The notes: generated from the letters alone by a model not told the origin. DNA of 64,000 bases from Leifsonia virtsii (GCF_030433675.1 NZ_JAROCB010000001.1:955632-1019631), one strand, 5' to 3'; counted from the stretch's first letter, positions 7,662 through 19,894 are shown. Numbers and translations: made by a program.

Positions 7662-9167
7662 CTACTCCGCCGAGCCGGCGCGCTCCAGCACCAGCTCGCG
7701 CACCCGGGCTGCGTCGGCCTGGCCGCGCATGGCCTTCATCACCGCGCCGATGACGGCGCCGGCGGCCTGCACCTTGCCGTCGCGGATCTTCGCGAGGACG
7801 TCCGGCTGAGCGGCCAGGGCCTCGTCGATGGCCGCGATGAGCGCCCCGTCGTCGGAGACGACGGCGAGGCCGCGGGCGTCGACGACCTCCTGCGGACGGC
7901 CCTCGCCGGCGATGACGCCCTCGAGTACCTGGCGGGCCAGGCGGTCGGTCAGCGTGCCGGCGTCGACCAGGGCGGCCAGCTCGGCGACGTGCTGCGGGCT
8001 CACCAGGGTGCCGGCCGGCACGTTCTGGGCGTTGGCGAGGCGGGCGATCTCGCCCGTCCACCACTTGCGCGCCGCGGCGGGAGAGGCACCGGCGGCGATG
8101 GTCGCCTCCACCTCGTCCAGCAGGTCGGCGTTGGCGACGTCCTGGAACTCCAGGGCAGTGAAGCCCCACTCCGCGGTCAGGCGCTTGCGGCGGGCGGCCG
8201 GCTGCTCCGGCAGGGTGCCGCGCAGCTCCTCCACCCACTCGCGGCTCGGCGCGACCGGGACGAGGTCGGGCTCCGGGAAGTACCGGTAGTCGTCCGCATC
8301 CGACTTCGGGCGGCCGGCGCTCGTGGTGCCGGTGTCCTCATGCCAGTGGCGGGTCTCCTGCACGATCGTTCCGCCGGCCTCCAGGATCGCCGCCTGGCGC
8401 TGGATCTCGTACCGCACCGCGCGCTCGATCGACCGGAGCGAGTTCACGTTCTTGGTCTCCGTGCGGGTGCCGAGCTCGGTGGTGCCGCGGCGACGGAGGG
8501 AGACGTTGGCGTCGCAGCGGACGTTGCCCTCCTCCATCCGGGCGTTGGAGACGCCGAGCGCCTTCACGATGTCGCGGATGGCGCGCACGTAGGTGCGGCC
8601 CACCTCCGGAGCGTCGCCCTCCGCGCCCTCGATGATCTTGGTGACGATCTCGACCAGCGGCACGCCGCCGCGGTTGAAGTCGACCAGCGAGTAGTCGGCG
8701 CCCTGGATGCGGCCGGTCGCGCCGCCCACGTGCGTGAGCTTGCCCGCGTCCTCCTCCATGTGCGCCCGCTCGATCTCGACGGTGATCTCGCGGCCGTTCT
8801 CCAGCTCGATGGTGATCGAGCCGTCGTGGGCGATCGGCTCGTCGTACTGCGAGGTCTGGAAGTTCTTCGCGAGGTCCGGGTAGAAGTAGTTCTTCCGTGC
8901 GAACCGGCTCGACTCGGCGATGTCGCAGCCGAGCGCGAGACCGAGGCGGATGCTCGACTCGATCGCCTTCTCGTTCACCTGCGGCATGCCGCCGGGGAGG
9001 CCCAGGCAGGTCGGGCAGGTGTTCGTGTTGGCGCCGGAGCCGAACTCGTTGGCGCAGCCGCAGAACATCTTGGTCTTGGTGTTCAGCTCGACGTGCACCT
9101 CGAAGCCGAGCACCGGCTCGAACAGCTCGAGGGCCTTGTCGTAATCCAGCAGGTCGGCCTTGGCCAT
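7662..9167 (-). CDS. gatB: Aspartyl/glutamyl-tRNA amidotransferase subunit B
   Basis: A 501-residue GatB, the kinase/tRNA-binding subunit of GatCAB, which converts Glu-tRNA(Gln) and Asp-tRNA(Asn) to the amidated forms. The N-terminal cradle domain starts [20 protein letters not shown], with the Zn-ligand cysteines continuing in [17 protein letters not shown]. The conserved [20 protein letters not shown] lies near residue 160, [13 protein letters not shown] near 290, and the C-terminal YqeY-like tail from about 355 binds tRNA. The length is normal. Its ATG overlaps the gatA stop (ATGA at 9165-9168), indicating translational coupling. Confidence 0.97.
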   Translation of the reverse strand: MAKADLLDYDKALELFEPVLGFEVHVELNTKTKMFCGCANEFGSGANTNTCPTCLGLPGGMPQVNEKAIESSIRLGLALGCDIAESSRFARKNYFYPDLAKNFQTSQYDEPIAHDGSITIELENGREITVEIERAHMEEDAGKLTHVGGATGRIQGADYSLVDFNRGGVPLVEIVTKIIEGAEGDAPEVGRTYVRAIRDIVKALGVSNARMEEGNVRCDANVSLRRRGTTELGTRTETKNVNSLRSIERAVRYEIQRQAAILEAGGTIVQETRHWHEDTGTTSAGRPKSDADDYRYFPEPDLVPVAPSREWVEELRGTLPEQPAARRKRLTAEWGFTALEFQDVANADLLDEVEATIAAGASPAAARKWWTGEIARLANAQNVPAGTLVSPQHVAELAALVDAGTLTDRLARQVLEGVIAGEGRPQEVVDARGLAVVSDDGALIAAIDEALAAQPDVLAKIRDGKVQAAGAVIGAVMKAMRGQADAARVRELVLERAGSAE

Positions 9168-10714
9168 CAGACGGCTCCCTCTTCGCTCGCGAACATCTCG
9201 GTGGCGCTCAGGTCGGGCGCCGAGCTGAGCAGCGTCCCGCCCCAGCTCTCCTCCAGCAGCTGCTCCAGCGCCGCGCCGTAGGTGTACAGGCGGGCGTCGG
9301 CGCGCGCGGGCGCCATCAGCTGCATGCCGACCGGCAGGCCGTCCTCCGGCGCGAGGCCGATCGGCAGGCCCATGCCCGGCACACCGGCGAGGTTCGCCGG
9401 GATGGTGGTGATGTCGTTGAGGTACATCGCCATCGGGTCGTCGATCTTCTCGCCGAGCTTGAACGCCGTGGTCGGCGCGCTCGGGCTGACCAGCACGTCC
9501 ACCTTCTCGAACGCGGCCTGGAAGTCGCGCTGGATGAGCGTGCGCACCTTCTGGGCGCTGCCGTAGTAGGCGTCGTAGTAGCCGGCGCTCAGCGCGTAGG
9601 TGCCGAGGATGATGCGACGCTTGACCTCCGGACCGAAGCCCGCGTCACGCGTGGCGGACATGACGCGCTCGACCGTCACGGGCGGCTCGGCGGGGTCGAC
9701 CCGCAGGCCGAAGCGCACCGAGTCGAACCGGGCGAGGTTGCTCGACGCCTCGGCGGGCAGGATGAGGTAGTACGCGGCGACGGCGTACTCGAAGCTCGGG
9801 GCGCTGACCTCGACGATCTCGGCGCCCGCCGACTCCAGCAGGGCCAGGGACTCGTCGAAGCGCTGCTTGACGCCGGCCTGGAAGCCGTCGCCCGCGATCT
9901 CGCGGATGACGCCGACCCGGACGCCCTTGAGGGCGCCCTCGCGGTGCCCGGCGCGCGCGGCGTCGGCCATCGACGGCCAGGTGTCTGTGAGCGAGGTCGA
10001 GTCGAGCGGGTCGTGACCGCCGATGACGTCGTGCAGCAGGCCCGCGTCGAGCACGCTGCGCGACACCGGACCGACCTGGTCGAGCGAGCTCGCGAGCGCG
10101 ATCGCGCCGTAGCGGCTGACGCCGCCGTAGGTGGGCTTCACGCCGACCGAGCCGGTCACGGCCGCGGGCTGGCGGATCGAGCCGCCGGTGTCGGAGCCGA
10201 GCGCGAGCGGCGCCTCGAACGCGGACACCGCGGCGGCCGAGCCGCCGCCGGAGCCGCCGGGGATGCGCTCCAGGTCCCACGGGTTGCGGGTGGGGCCGTA
10301 CGCGGAGTGCTCGGTCGAGGAGCCCATGGCGAACTCGTCCATGTTGGTCTTGCCGAGGGGCACGAGGTCGGCCTCGCGCAGCTTGCGCACGACGGTCGCG
10401 TCGTACGGCGGGATCCAGCCCTCGAGGATCTTCGATCCGGAGGTGGACGGCATGTCGTGGGTCGCCAGCACGTCCTTGATCGCGATCGGGACGCCGGCGA
10501 GCGGGCCGAGCGGGTCGCCCGCGGCCCGGCGGCCGTCGACCTCGGCGGCGGTGCGGAGCGCGGTCTCCCCCGCGACGTGGAGGAACGCGTGGACGTCGGC
10601 GTCCACCGACTCGATGCGGTCGAGGTGCGCGCGCACGGCGTCCACGGAGGAGACCTCGCGCGCGGCGAGCTTCTCGGCGAGGGCGGAGGCGGAGAGCCTG
10701 GTCAGATCGGTCAT
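9167..10714 (-). CDS. gatA: Aspartyl/glutamyl-tRNA amidotransferase subunit A
   Basis: A 515-residue amidase-signature enzyme that releases ammonia from glutamine for GatB. The Ser-cisSer-Lys triad is visible: Lys in [12 protein letters not shown] (about residue 80), the glycine/serine loop [13 protein letters not shown] (about 155) and the nucleophile Ser in [13 protein letters not shown] (about 180). Length and domain layout are typical. It lies between gatC (3-base gap) and gatB (4-base overlap). Confidence 0.97.
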   Translation of the reverse strand: MTDLTRLSASALAEKLAAREVSSVDAVRAHLDRIESVDADVHAFLHVAGETALRTAAEVDGRRAAGDPLGPLAGVPIAIKDVLATHDMPSTSGSKILEGWIPPYDATVVRKLREADLVPLGKTNMDEFAMGSSTEHSAYGPTRNPWDLERIPGGSGGGSAAAVSAFEAPLALGSDTGGSIRQPAAVTGSVGVKPTYGGVSRYGAIALASSLDQVGPVSRSVLDAGLLHDVIGGHDPLDSTSLTDTWPSMADAARAGHREGALKGVRVGVIREIAGDGFQAGVKQRFDESLALLESAGAEIVEVSAPSFEYAVAAYYLILPAEASSNLARFDSVRFGLRVDPAEPPVTVERVMSATRDAGFGPEVKRRIILGTYALSAGYYDAYYGSAQKVRTLIQRDFQAAFEKVDVLVSPSAPTTAFKLGEKIDDPMAMYLNDITTIPANLAGVPGMGLPIGLAPEDGLPVGMQLMAPARADARLYTYGAALEQLLEESWGGTLLSSAPDLSATEMFASEEGAV

Positions 10715-10717
10715 GGC

Positions 10718-11029
10718 CTACTCCTCGTCCAGGATGGTCGCGACCTTGAAGCGGTCGCCTTCGCGCGCCGGGGCGCCGGAGAGCGCCTGCTCGACCGTCA
10801 GCGACGGCCGCACCTCGTCCTTGCGGAACACGTTGGTCAGCGGGAGCGGGTGGCTGGTGGCCGGGACCTCCGGTCCCGCCACCTCCTGCACCTTCGCGAC
10901 GGACTCGACGATCTGGCCGAGCTCCTTCGTGAGGCTCTCGAGCTCGTCGGGGCTGAGGTCGATCCTGGCGAGGTTCGCCAGGTGCGCGACCTGTTCTGCG
11001 CTGATCTCGCGTGCGCTGGTTTCAGACAA
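10718..11029 (-). CDS. gatC: Aspartyl/glutamyl-tRNA amidotransferase subunit C
   Basis: A 103-residue GatC, the small subunit that stabilises GatA and tethers it to GatB. It shows the family pattern: an N-terminal helix (VAHLANLARIDLSPDELESL), a linker and a C-terminal DEVRPSLTVEQALSGAP that wraps around GatA. The start appears to be TTG at 11029, with GGAG seven bases upstream. It is the first gene of the gatCAB operon; a TAGAAT hexamer about 65 bases upstream (11093-11098) is a possible -10 box and overlaps the stop of the upstream phosphoesterase gene. Confidence 0.93.
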   Translation of the reverse strand: MSETSAREISAEQVAHLANLARIDLSPDELESLTKELGQIVESVAKVQEVAGPEVPATSHPLPLTNVFRKDEVRPSLTVEQALSGAPAREGDRFKVATILDEE

Positions 11030-11092
11030 GGGTGCGTCTCCGTGGGATTCGGTGGTGGGCGGCAGGGATCGCGTGGCATCCCGCCGCTATCG

Positions 11093-11098
11093 ATTCTA
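11093..11098 (-). promoter_or_regulatory. Candidate -10 box for gatC
   Basis: TAGAAT on the minus strand about 65 bases upstream of the TTG start of gatC. Its first three bases coincide with the TAG stop of the phosphoesterase gene. The leader would be about 55-60 bases and contains GGAG near the start codon. No convincing -35 element is seen. Confidence 0.35.
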
Positions 11099-12910
11099 GG
11101 ACGAGCCGAACAGCCCGCGCCCCAGCCGGTTGACCGCTTCGTAGGCCTGCTTGTAGGTGGCGGGCACGGGCGCGCCCGGCTCGCCGTAGCGCGCCATCAG
11201 GAGGCCGACGAGGCCGACGCCGGGCGGGCTGAGCGGCCGGTCCTCGTCCTGCGGCGCCGGCGCGTCGGCTTCGGGATTCGGCGGCAGATACTGCGGGTGC
11301 GTGTCCGGCCAGGTGCCCGGTTGGCGGGGCGCCGTGCGGTTGATGGCGTTGTCGATCGTCCGCGCCCCGCGGTCGCGCTCGGTCAGGTGCTTCAGCCCGT
11401 ACTTCTTGCTGAGCGTCGCCACGACCGCCGAGTGGTGCATCTCCTCGTGGATGATCGTGTTGCGCGCCGTGTACGCCGAGATCGCGATCGCCGGCACGCG
11501 CACGCCCAGGCGGTCGAACCCGAAGCCGTTCTCCCCCGGCCCGCTGTCGTCCGGAGGGGTGGCGGCCCCGGGCGCGACGTGGTCGTACGTCCCGCCGTGC
11601 TCGTCGAAGGTGACGAGCAGCATCGTGTTGAGCGCGTTCGACCCCTTCGCGCTCCGCGCCGAGCGGATCGCGGAGTACACCCGGTGCAGCAGCAGGTCGC
11701 CCGCGCGCACATCGGAGATGGCGCCGCCCACGACGATGTCGCCGGCGACCTCTTCTTCGGTCATCGGACCACCCGGCGGGTGCATGTCGTTGTGGTCGTA
11801 CAGCAGCCGCGGCTCGACGAAGGCGTAGTCCGGGAGGGTGCCCTCGGCCACATCCGTGTAGAACTGCGTCATCGTCCGGAAGTGGGTCTTCCAGTACGGC
11901 TGCAGCGCCGGCGCGTGGATGAACCCGGTCAGCGAGATCAGCTGCCGGTCGTCGAAATAGACCCGCCAGCTGCGGCCCGCCTCCTCCAGCCGGTTGAAGA
12001 TCGTCGGGCTGTCGTTCTTCGGGTCGAACCACTTGCCCGGCCCCTCGGCTCCGCCGTTGTCGACATAGCCGTGCGAGGTGGACGCGTGGAAGAACGAGCG
12101 GTTGCAGAAGGTCTGCGACGGGACGGCGCAGTGCCAGTGATCGTAGACCGCGAACTGCCGCGCGAGGGTGGAGAACACCGGGAGCATCTCCGGCGTGAAC
12201 CCGCCCATGATGCGGCGGTACTGATCGGTCGTCGGCTCCTGGCCCGTGTCCTTGCGGAGCACCCCGATGTAGTCGCGCACGAAGCCGCGCATGGTCGGCT
12301 TGGCGCCGGCGGCCGGCGCGTTGTACGGCGGGAGCATCTGCCGGAGACGGGCGTCGGCGTTCGACGGCGGGTCCACCACCTCGTAGAGCTGCGTGTTCAC
12401 GTGCGGGTAGACCTCGCCGGGGTCGGGCGAGGGCTGGCGCATGATGAAGTCGGTGGTGCCGTCGTAGGCGTGCGCCGGGATGTCGGGGCCGCCCGCGGGA
12501 TCCGGGTTGCTGTAGTCGCCGAACGCCAGCCCCTCGAAGCGCCGGCCCTCCGGCAGGTTCTCCTCGTCGTAGAGCAGGCCGAGGAGGTTGTCGAACGAGC
12601 GGTTCTCGTACATCAGCACGACGAGGTGGTCGAAGCCGGGACCGCCCGCGCGCGGCGGAAGGGGCGGGTACTCCTCGCCGGACTCGTCCGCCGTCGGCGC
12701 GGTCTGGCCGGCCGCCGACCCGAAGGCCGCGCCCGCGGCGCCGCCCGCTGCGCCGCCCGTGACGGCGCCGGCCGCGACGAGGCCCGCTCCCTTCAGGAAT
12801 GAGCGCCTGCTCGCGCCGGGGCGCCCGGGCTCCCCCGCAGTCTCCCCGGCGGCCTCACCGCTGGGCGCGCCAGGGCCGGGCACGGCGGGGTGGTCGTCGT
12901 CCGATCGCAT
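11096..12910 (-). CDS. Tat-exported phosphoesterase (phospholipase C/acid phosphatase family)
   Basis: A 604-residue secreted phosphoesterase (PF04185-type, the family of bacterial phospholipases C and acid phosphatases). A twin-arginine signal SRRSFLKGAG is followed by a long Ala/Gly-rich hydrophobic stretch. Catalytic-type motifs are DHLVVLMYENRSFDNLLG near the mature N-terminus, VPSQTFCNRSFFHASTSHG, and VTFDEHGGTYDHVAPG with metal-binding Asp/Glu/His. The gene probably starts at the ATG at 12910, seven bases after CATAAT; the in-frame ATG at 12919 lacks any ribosome-binding site. The product should act outside the membrane on phospholipids or phosphate esters. Confidence 0.85.
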   Translation of the reverse strand: MRSDDDHPAVPGPGAPSGEAAGETAGEPGRPGASRRSFLKGAGLVAAGAVTGGAAGGAAGAAFGSAAGQTAPTADESGEEYPPLPPRAGGPGFDHLVVLMYENRSFDNLLGLLYDEENLPEGRRFEGLAFGDYSNPDPAGGPDIPAHAYDGTTDFIMRQPSPDPGEVYPHVNTQLYEVVDPPSNADARLRQMLPPYNAPAAGAKPTMRGFVRDYIGVLRKDTGQEPTTDQYRRIMGGFTPEMLPVFSTLARQFAVYDHWHCAVPSQTFCNRSFFHASTSHGYVDNGGAEGPGKWFDPKNDSPTIFNRLEEAGRSWRVYFDDRQLISLTGFIHAPALQPYWKTHFRTMTQFYTDVAEGTLPDYAFVEPRLLYDHNDMHPPGGPMTEEEVAGDIVVGGAISDVRAGDLLLHRVYSAIRSARSAKGSNALNTMLLVTFDEHGGTYDHVAPGAATPPDDSGPGENGFGFDRLGVRVPAIAISAYTARNTIIHEEMHHSAVVATLSKKYGLKHLTERDRGARTIDNAINRTAPRQPGTWPDTHPQYLPPNPEADAPAPQDEDRPLSPPGVGLVGLLMARYGEPGAPVPATYKQAYEAVNRLGRGLFGSS

Positions 12911-12917
12911 CCCCACC

Positions 12918-12923
12918 ATTATG
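12918..12923 (-). promoter_or_regulatory. Candidate -10 box CATAAT upstream of the phosphoesterase
   Basis: CATAAT on the minus strand, seven bases before the ATG at 12910. It matches the leaderless spacing of the other promoters here but its first base deviates from TANNNT, so it is less certain. Confidence 0.35.
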
Positions 12924-12944
12924 GGCGCACCCGCCGACAGGGGC

Positions 12945-14318
12945 TCAGCGCGCGGAGGCGGTCTTCACGGTGTCGCCCGAGTACGGGCCCGGTGCGAGCA
13001 CCAGGTCGCCGCGGTCGATGCCGATCATCGCCAGGTTGCGCATGCACTCCGTCCCGGCCGTGAAGTACGCGTTGTGGCCCGACGAACCAGCGAGCGTGGC
13101 GTGCGTGAGGGGGTCGACCGCACCGCCGACGCCCATCGGCGTCGCGCCATAGCTCGGCGACCCCGGGTCGCTGCCGAAGAACGCGCTGTTCACGATCGGG
13201 TCCATCGGCGCCTCGCCGACGAACACGTTGCCGTGCGCCACGGCGAGACCCGCGACGGACTGCGCGGCGCTGCCCGGCGAGCCCATGAGCGCGAGCGCGT
13301 CGACCGTGACGGTGTGGCGTTCGAGCGCCATCAGGGCGGCGGTCGAGCCGTAGGAGTGCGCGAAGACGCTGAGGAACGGCTGATCCGCCTTGCGGATCGC
13401 CCGGATGCCCTGGAGGGTGCGCTCCAAGCTGTCGGCGCCCTGCGTGGCGAGCGTCGTGCCGCCGATGTTGGTCAGCACCGGCGTCTGGTACCCGATCCAC
13501 GCGACGACCGCGACGCCGGGCGCTCCGCCGCTCCCGCGCGGTCCGAGCACGCGGCGCAGGAAGCCGGTCTGCAGGTCGTACTGCTCCTGGGCGACCTTCG
13601 CCCAGTCCTGGATCTGCTCGCCCACCGACATGTACATCCCGGGGACCAGCACGCTGACGTAACGGGCGGTGGCGAGGTCGCCGACGACGATCGACGCCTT
13701 CGCATCGGTGGACGGATCCAGCCCGACCAGGGTCCTGGTCACCCCGTCGTGCTTCGACAGTGCCTTCCGCACGTTCTCCAGCGTCTCCAGCTGGCGCTGC
13801 AGGCCGACGCGCTCGGCGCGGCCGTGCTCGGTCCGCAGGCGCGTGGTGACGTGCGAGATGGTCTGCTTCAGGTCGAGGGAGTTCGCCCGGCCGCGCACGG
13901 CGTAGGGGACGCCCTCCAGATTGCCGATGACGTGCGGTGCCGCCTCGATGAGAAGCTTCTGCTTGGCCGGGTCGATCAGCTTCCAGAGCCGGCTGACGTC
14001 GGCCGCCGCCGGCGACTCGACCAGCAGCGACTCCAGTTTCGCCCGGTTGGCGTCGAGGAAGGCCGGGAGGGCGGACGCGTCGACGCTCGCGACGGAGCCA
14101 AGCAGCGAGGCCGCGGCGCCCCGGCCGTTGGGTGCCGAGGGCAGGTCCGAGACACCCGAAGCGATGGGGTCCCCCGAGACGGCGGATTCAGCCGTCGCGA
14201 CCGTGACGGAGGAGACCGCGGAGACCGGTTGCGGCAGGTCGGCGGGCATGACAGAGGCCCCGGTCAGTCCGGAGACGACCGAGGTCACAGTGAGTACAGC
14301 TGCAAAGCCGACCAGCAC
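12945..14318 (-). CDS. DUF1023 alpha/beta hydrolase, secreted
   Basis: A 457-residue exported protein with a C-terminal alpha/beta-hydrolase domain of the DUF1023 family. The nucleophile elbow is FAHSYGSTAA, preceded by the strand VAVVAWIGYQTPV; VFVGEAPMDPIVNS probably carries the acid and GSSGHNAYF the His. The N-terminal half is helical (LWKLIDPAKQKLLIEAAPHV). From the GTG at 14318 the protein starts with a good signal sequence (LVGFAAVLTVTSVVSGLTG). The frame stays open to a TTG at 14420, but the extension is Arg-rich and a -10 box (14347-14352) lies inside it, so I prefer the shorter form. Substrate unknown. Confidence 0.75.
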   Translation of the reverse strand: MLVGFAAVLTVTSVVSGLTGASVMPADLPQPVSAVSSVTVATAESAVSGDPIASGVSDLPSAPNGRGAAASLLGSVASVDASALPAFLDANRAKLESLLVESPAAADVSRLWKLIDPAKQKLLIEAAPHVIGNLEGVPYAVRGRANSLDLKQTISHVTTRLRTEHGRAERVGLQRQLETLENVRKALSKHDGVTRTLVGLDPSTDAKASIVVGDLATARYVSVLVPGMYMSVGEQIQDWAKVAQEQYDLQTGFLRRVLGPRGSGGAPGVAVVAWIGYQTPVLTNIGGTTLATQGADSLERTLQGIRAIRKADQPFLSVFAHSYGSTAALMALERHTVTVDALALMGSPGSAAQSVAGLAVAHGNVFVGEAPMDPIVNSAFFGSDPGSPSYGATPMGVGGAVDPLTHATLAGSSGHNAYFTAGTECMRNLAMIGIDRGDLVLAPGPYSGDTVKTASAR

Positions 14319-14346
14319 TCCGTCCGGGTCCCTCCGAGAGCGAGCG

Positions 14347-14352
14347 AGCTTA
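14347..14352 (-). promoter_or_regulatory. -10 box TAAGCT for the DUF1023 gene
   Basis: TAAGCT on the minus strand about 28 bases before the GTG at 14318. A GGAGG sequence at 14331-14335 lies between them, so this would be a short-leader mRNA. The promoter argues against the longer in-frame start at 14420. Confidence 0.4.
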
Positions 14353-14478
14353 GCCCTTGCGCGTGCGCCCAGGGGCAGCGCACGCCTCGACTCTACCCGT
14401 GAACGGGTGGCGGACGGCAAGCCGTTCTACCCCCGATTCGGGGGGAGAATTTCAATCCTGTCGGCGAGTTGGAGGACC

Positions 14479-14493
14479 GAAATCCCGCGGATT

Positions 14494-14495
<2 letters not shown>
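14479..14495 (-). terminator. Small hairpin overlapping the ligA stop codon
   Basis: GAAATCC (14479-14485) and GGATTTC (14489-14495) form a 7-bp stem with a 3-base loop that includes part of the ligA stop codon. A second, short CCCCC/GGGGG hairpin follows at 14430-14444. Neither has a U-tract, so termination is plausible but weakly supported. Confidence 0.4.
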
Positions 14496-16764
<2,269 letters not shown>

Positions 16765-16767
<3 letters not shown>

Positions 16768-17457
16768 TTCGGCACCCCCGACGTCCGACGCGGCCGCCGG
16801 CGTCGACCGCGGCCGGTGTTCGCGGCGCGACGGCGGCCGTACCGGGCGACGGCTGAGCACCGCCGCGACGAGGAAGCACGCCGCGCCCAGCAGCGTCCCG
16901 AGGTTCGCCCACAGCAGGCTCAGCGGGTCACCCGTCGACGGGATGGTGTACGCGCCGATCGCCGAGAGACCGAACAGCACCGACCCGACCAGGTTCAGCC
17001 CGGTGCCGTGCCAGGTGCGGGCGCTGGGATCCCACAGCCGCTCGCGGTCGACCGTCGCCGCCACCGCCAGCGCGCTGGAGACCAGGAAGCAGATCGACCC
17101 GAACGCGTCCGGACGCCAGCCGTCGCCGACCCGGGTGGAGCTGTTCGCCGCGGTGATGAGGGCCTCCGTCGTGCTGACGTTGAAGAACAGCGTCCCGGCG
17201 AACTGGATGGCCGCAGCCCACCAGTCGTACCGGTCCGGCGCGGAGCTCTCCCGGCGCGGCGGACGGCGACCGCTGAGCGCGAGCTGGATGAACGCGGCGG
17301 CTGTGAAGAACAGCGCCCCGACGAAGAAGGTCGCGTTGGCCACGACGTCGCCCACGGCGTCCTGGTACGCGGGAACGGCGCCGACCAGGAAGAACAGCGA
17401 GCCGATCGCGAAGCCCCACGCCTCGCGCCGCAGACGAGTCGACCGCTGTGCCGTCAT
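16765..17457 (-). CDS. YrhK-like membrane protein
   Basis: A 230-residue integral membrane protein with about six hydrophobic segments (WGFAIGSLFFLVGAVPAY, ATFFVGALFFTAAAFIQLAL, AAIQFAGTLFFNVS, FGSICFLVSSALAVAA, LNLVGSVLFGLSAIGAY, LGTLLGAACFLVAAVL). The repeated pattern of aromatic Phe-Leu next to small residues resembles YrhK-domain proteins. The C-terminal 25 residues are Arg/Pro-rich and probably cytoplasmic. The ATG at 17457 has TAGGCT six bases upstream and no Shine-Dalgarno sequence. No function can be assigned. Confidence 0.7.
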
Positions 17458-17463
17458 GGCGGG

Positions 17464-17469
17464 AGCCTA
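17464..17469 (-). promoter_or_regulatory. -10 box TAGGCT, leaderless start of 16765-17457
   Basis: TAGGCT on the minus strand, six bases before the ATG at 17457. Confidence 0.5.
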
Positions 17470-17513
17470 GGGCGCGGCGCCCCTCCCGGGTACCCCGTGC
17501 TGTCGGCGGCGGC

Positions 17514-18614
17514 TCAGACCGGGACGGCGGAGACCGTGCGGTCGATCGTCGTCTGGCCGAGCACGCGCGTTCCGATGTACACGACGGCGGTCTGGCCGGG
17601 CGCGACGCCGTTGAGCGGCGCATCGGGCCGGATGACGAGCTCCCCCGCGGTCACGGACGCGACGGCCGGCACCGGGTCGGCGTGGGCGCGGATCTGCACC
17701 TCGCAGGCGAACGGCGTCGCCGGGTCGGCCGGCGCGAGCCCCGCCCAGGTGAACCGCGACCCCGCGATCTCGGCGATGTCGAGCGCCTCGCGCGGGCCGA
17801 CGACGACCTCGTTCTCCTTCGGCCGCACCTCCAGCACGAACCGCGGACGGCCGTCGGGCGACGGATAGCCGACGTTCAGGCCCTTGCGCTGCCCGACCGT
17901 GTAGGCGTGCGCGCCCTCGTGCGTGCCGAGCCGGTTGCCCTCGCGGTCGACGATGTCGCCGGTCGCCGTGCCCACCCGCTCGGCCAGCCAGCCGCGGGTG
18001 TCGCCGTCCGGGATGAAGCAGATGTCGTGCGAGTCCGGCTTGTTCGCGACGGAGAGACCGCGGGCGGCCGCCTCGGCCCGCACCTCGGCCTTCGACGGCG
18101 TGGCGCCGAGCGGGAACATGGCGTGCGCCAGCTGCTCGGCCGTGAGAACGCCGAGCACGTACGACTGGTCCTTGGCCCAGGCGCTCGCGCGGTGGAGCTC
18201 GCGGTTGCCGTGCTCGTCGTTCACGATCGCGGCGTAGTGACCGGTGCAGACCGCGTCGAAACCGAGGTCGAGCGCCTTCTCCAGCAGCGCGGCGAACTTG
18301 ATGCGCTCGTTGCAGCGCATGCACGGGTTCGGGGTGCGCCCGGCGGAGTACTCGGCGATGAAGTCGTCGACCACGTCCAGCTTGAAGCGCTCGGAGAAGT
18401 CCCACACGTAGTACGGGATGCCGATAATGTTCGCCGCACGCTGCGCATCCATCGAGTCCTCGATCGTGCAGCAGCCGCGGCTGCCGGTGCGGAGCGTGCC
18501 GGGCATGCGCGAGAGCGCAAGGTGCACGCCGACCACGTCGTGCCCCGCCTCGACGGCGCGGGCCGCCGCCACGGCGGAGTCCACCCCGCCGCTCATCGCC
18601 GCCAGAACCTTCAC
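17514..18614 (-). CDS. mnmA: tRNA-specific 2-thiouridylase MnmA
   Basis: A 366-residue ATP-dependent enzyme that thiolates U34 of tRNA(Lys/Glu/Gln). The PP-loop [12 protein letters not shown] lies at the N-terminus, the first catalytic Cys in [16 protein letters not shown], and the second Cys in the [13 protein letters not shown] region; a C-terminal beta-barrel completes the protein. From the GTG at 18614 the sequence begins [13 protein letters not shown], the family's usual N-terminus, with TAGGAT exactly seven bases upstream. An ATG three codons earlier lies within that hexamer and is less likely. The sulfur donor, a cysteine desulfurase, is encoded immediately upstream on the same strand. 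Confidence 0.95.
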   Translation of the reverse strand: MKVLAAMSGGVDSAVAAARAVEAGHDVVGVHLALSRMPGTLRTGSRGCCTIEDSMDAQRAANIIGIPYYVWDFSERFKLDVVDDFIAEYSAGRTPNPCMRCNERIKFAALLEKALDLGFDAVCTGHYAAIVNDEHGNRELHRASAWAKDQSYVLGVLTAEQLAHAMFPLGATPSKAEVRAEAAARGLSVANKPDSHDICFIPDGDTRGWLAERVGTATGDIVDREGNRLGTHEGAHAYTVGQRKGLNVGYPSPDGRPRFVLEVRPKENEVVVGPREALDIAEIAGSRFTWAGLAPADPATPFACEVQIRAHADPVPAVASVTAGELVIRPDAPLNGVAPGQTAVVYIGTRVLGQTTIDRTVSAVPV

Positions 18615-18621
18615 CTGCCCC

Positions 18622-18627
18622 ATCCTA
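18622..18627 (-). promoter_or_regulatory. -10 box TAGGAT, leaderless start of mnmA
   Basis: TAGGAT on the minus strand, seven bases before the GTG at 18614. It contains the alternative ATG (18621-18623), which could not then be part of the mRNA. Confidence 0.5.
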
Positions 18628-18646
18628 CCGCCGCGCTCCTGCGCCC

Positions 18647-18703
18647 CGAGTTGCACGTCGTGGTCGCTATCCGGCCGAAATAGGCGCCACTACGTGCAAC
18701 TCG
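18647..18703. terminator. Long palindromic hairpin (GAGTTGCACGTCGTGG family) after iscS
   Basis: Arms 18647-18670 and 18680-18703 pair over 24 bases with four mismatches and a 9-base loop. It lies 10 bases beyond the iscS stop and upstream of mnmA, both on the minus strand, so it probably ends iscS transcription. The outer arm sequence is shared with the perfect copy at 37547-37609 and with the half copy at 105-120. Confidence 0.7.
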
Positions 18704-18712
18704 AGGGCGGGG

Positions 18713-19894
18713 TCAGGGGGCGAGGCGGGAGGGGCGCTCGGAGAGGCCGGCGCGGGTCGCCTGCGCGTAGGCGGCGGGGAGCGCGGCGAGCAGCGCGTCG
18801 ACGTCGGCCTCGGTCGAGGTGCGGCCGAGCGTGAACCGCAGGGCGCTGCGCGCCTCCTCCTCCGTCCGTCCCATCGCGATCAGCACGTGCGACGGCTCCG
18901 GGATGCCCGCCTGGCACGCCGAGCCCGTCGAGACCGAGACGCCCGCGAGGTCGAGCAGGAACAGCAGCGAGTCGCCCTGCGCGCCGGGGAATGTGAAGTG
19001 CGCGTTGGACGCCACCCGCTCCCCCGACGCCGGCTCCGGCCCGCTCAGCACCGCCTCCGGCACCGCGGCCCGCACCCCGCGGATGAGCCGGTCGCGCAGC
19101 GCGGACAGCCGGGCCGTCTCCTCCACCCGTTCGGCCTCCGCCGCACGGGCCGCCACCGCGAACGACACGGCGGCCGCCACATCCTGAGTCCCGCTGCGCA
19201 CCTGCCGCTGCTGCCCGCCGCCGTGGATGAGCGGCACCACCGTCGAGGCCCGGCTCAGCACCAGCGCACCGATGCCCACGGGGCCGCCGATCTTGTGCGC
19301 CGACACGCTCAGCGCATCCACCCCGAGGGCGCGGAAGTCGAGCGGCAGGTGCCCGTAGGCCGACACCGCATCCACGTGGACGGGCACCCCGGCCGCGCGC
19401 GCGACCGCGGCGAGCGCCGCCACCGGCTGGACGGTGCCGACCTCGTTGTTGACGGCGAGGAAGCTGAGCAGCGCGACGTCGTCCCCGTCGATCGACTCCG
19501 GCACGACGATCCGGCCCTCGCGGTCGAGGGGCAGCCAGTCGGCACGAGCCCCCTCCGCGCGCTCCAGCCACTCCACGGTGTCCAGGGTCGCGTGGTGCTC
19601 CCCGCCCGGCGCGAGGATGCGCGGGCGCCGTCCGCCGTCGGCCCGCGCCCAGTACATCCCCTTGACCGCCAGGTTGACCGCTTCGGTGCCGCCGGAGGTG
19701 AACACGACCTCGATCGGATCGGCGCCGAGGGTGGCGGCCACGGTCTCGCGCGCCTCCTCGAGCATCCGCCGGGCCTGCTGTCCCTGGCTGTGGATGCTGG
19801 AGGGGTTGCCGACGACGGCCATGGCCTCGGTGTAGGCGGCGATCGCCTCCGGGCGCATCGGCGTGGTGGCGGCGTGGTCGAGGTAGACCGGCAC
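18713..19894 (-). CDS. iscS: Cysteine desulfurase (IscS/NifS type)
   Basis: A 393-residue PLP enzyme that takes sulfur from cysteine to an enzyme persulfide. It begins VPVYLDHAATTPM, the family signature. The PLP-binding region includes TSGGTEAVNLA and GEHHATLDTVEWLE, the Schiff-base Lys is in SVSAHKIGGPVG, and the catalytic Cys loop is VSTGSACQAG near residue 320. The GTG at 19894 with GGAGAAC upstream gives the correct N-terminus. MnmA downstream is the likely client; no iscU or iscR is present here, which fits a tRNA-thiolation role. Confidence 0.93.
   Translation of the reverse strand: MPVYLDHAATTPMRPEAIAAYTEAMAVVGNPSSIHSQGQQARRMLEEARETVAATLGADPIEVVFTSGGTEAVNLAVKGMYWARADGGRRPRILAPGGEHHATLDTVEWLERAEGARADWLPLDREGRIVVPESIDGDDVALLSFLAVNNEVGTVQPVAALAAVARAAGVPVHVDAVSAYGHLPLDFRALGVDALSVSAHKIGGPVGIGALVLSRASTVVPLIHGGGQQRQVRSGTQDVAAAVSFAVAARAAEAERVEETARLSALRDRLIRGVRAAVPEAVLSGPEPASGERVASNAHFTFPGAQGDSLLFLLDLAGVSVSTGSACQAGIPEPSHVLIAMGRTEEEARSALRFTLGRTSTEADVDALLAALPAAYAQATRAGLSERPSRLAP

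Noticed and set aside
8897-12802. A 1,300-codon open frame on the plus strand opposite gatB, gatA and gatC
   Set aside because: It is antisense to three certain genes, consists mainly of Arg/Gly/Ala/Val-rich sequence, and arises from the GC-rich third positions of the real genes. The same applies to long frames opposite 13921-17868, 27331-30456 and 22595-25219.
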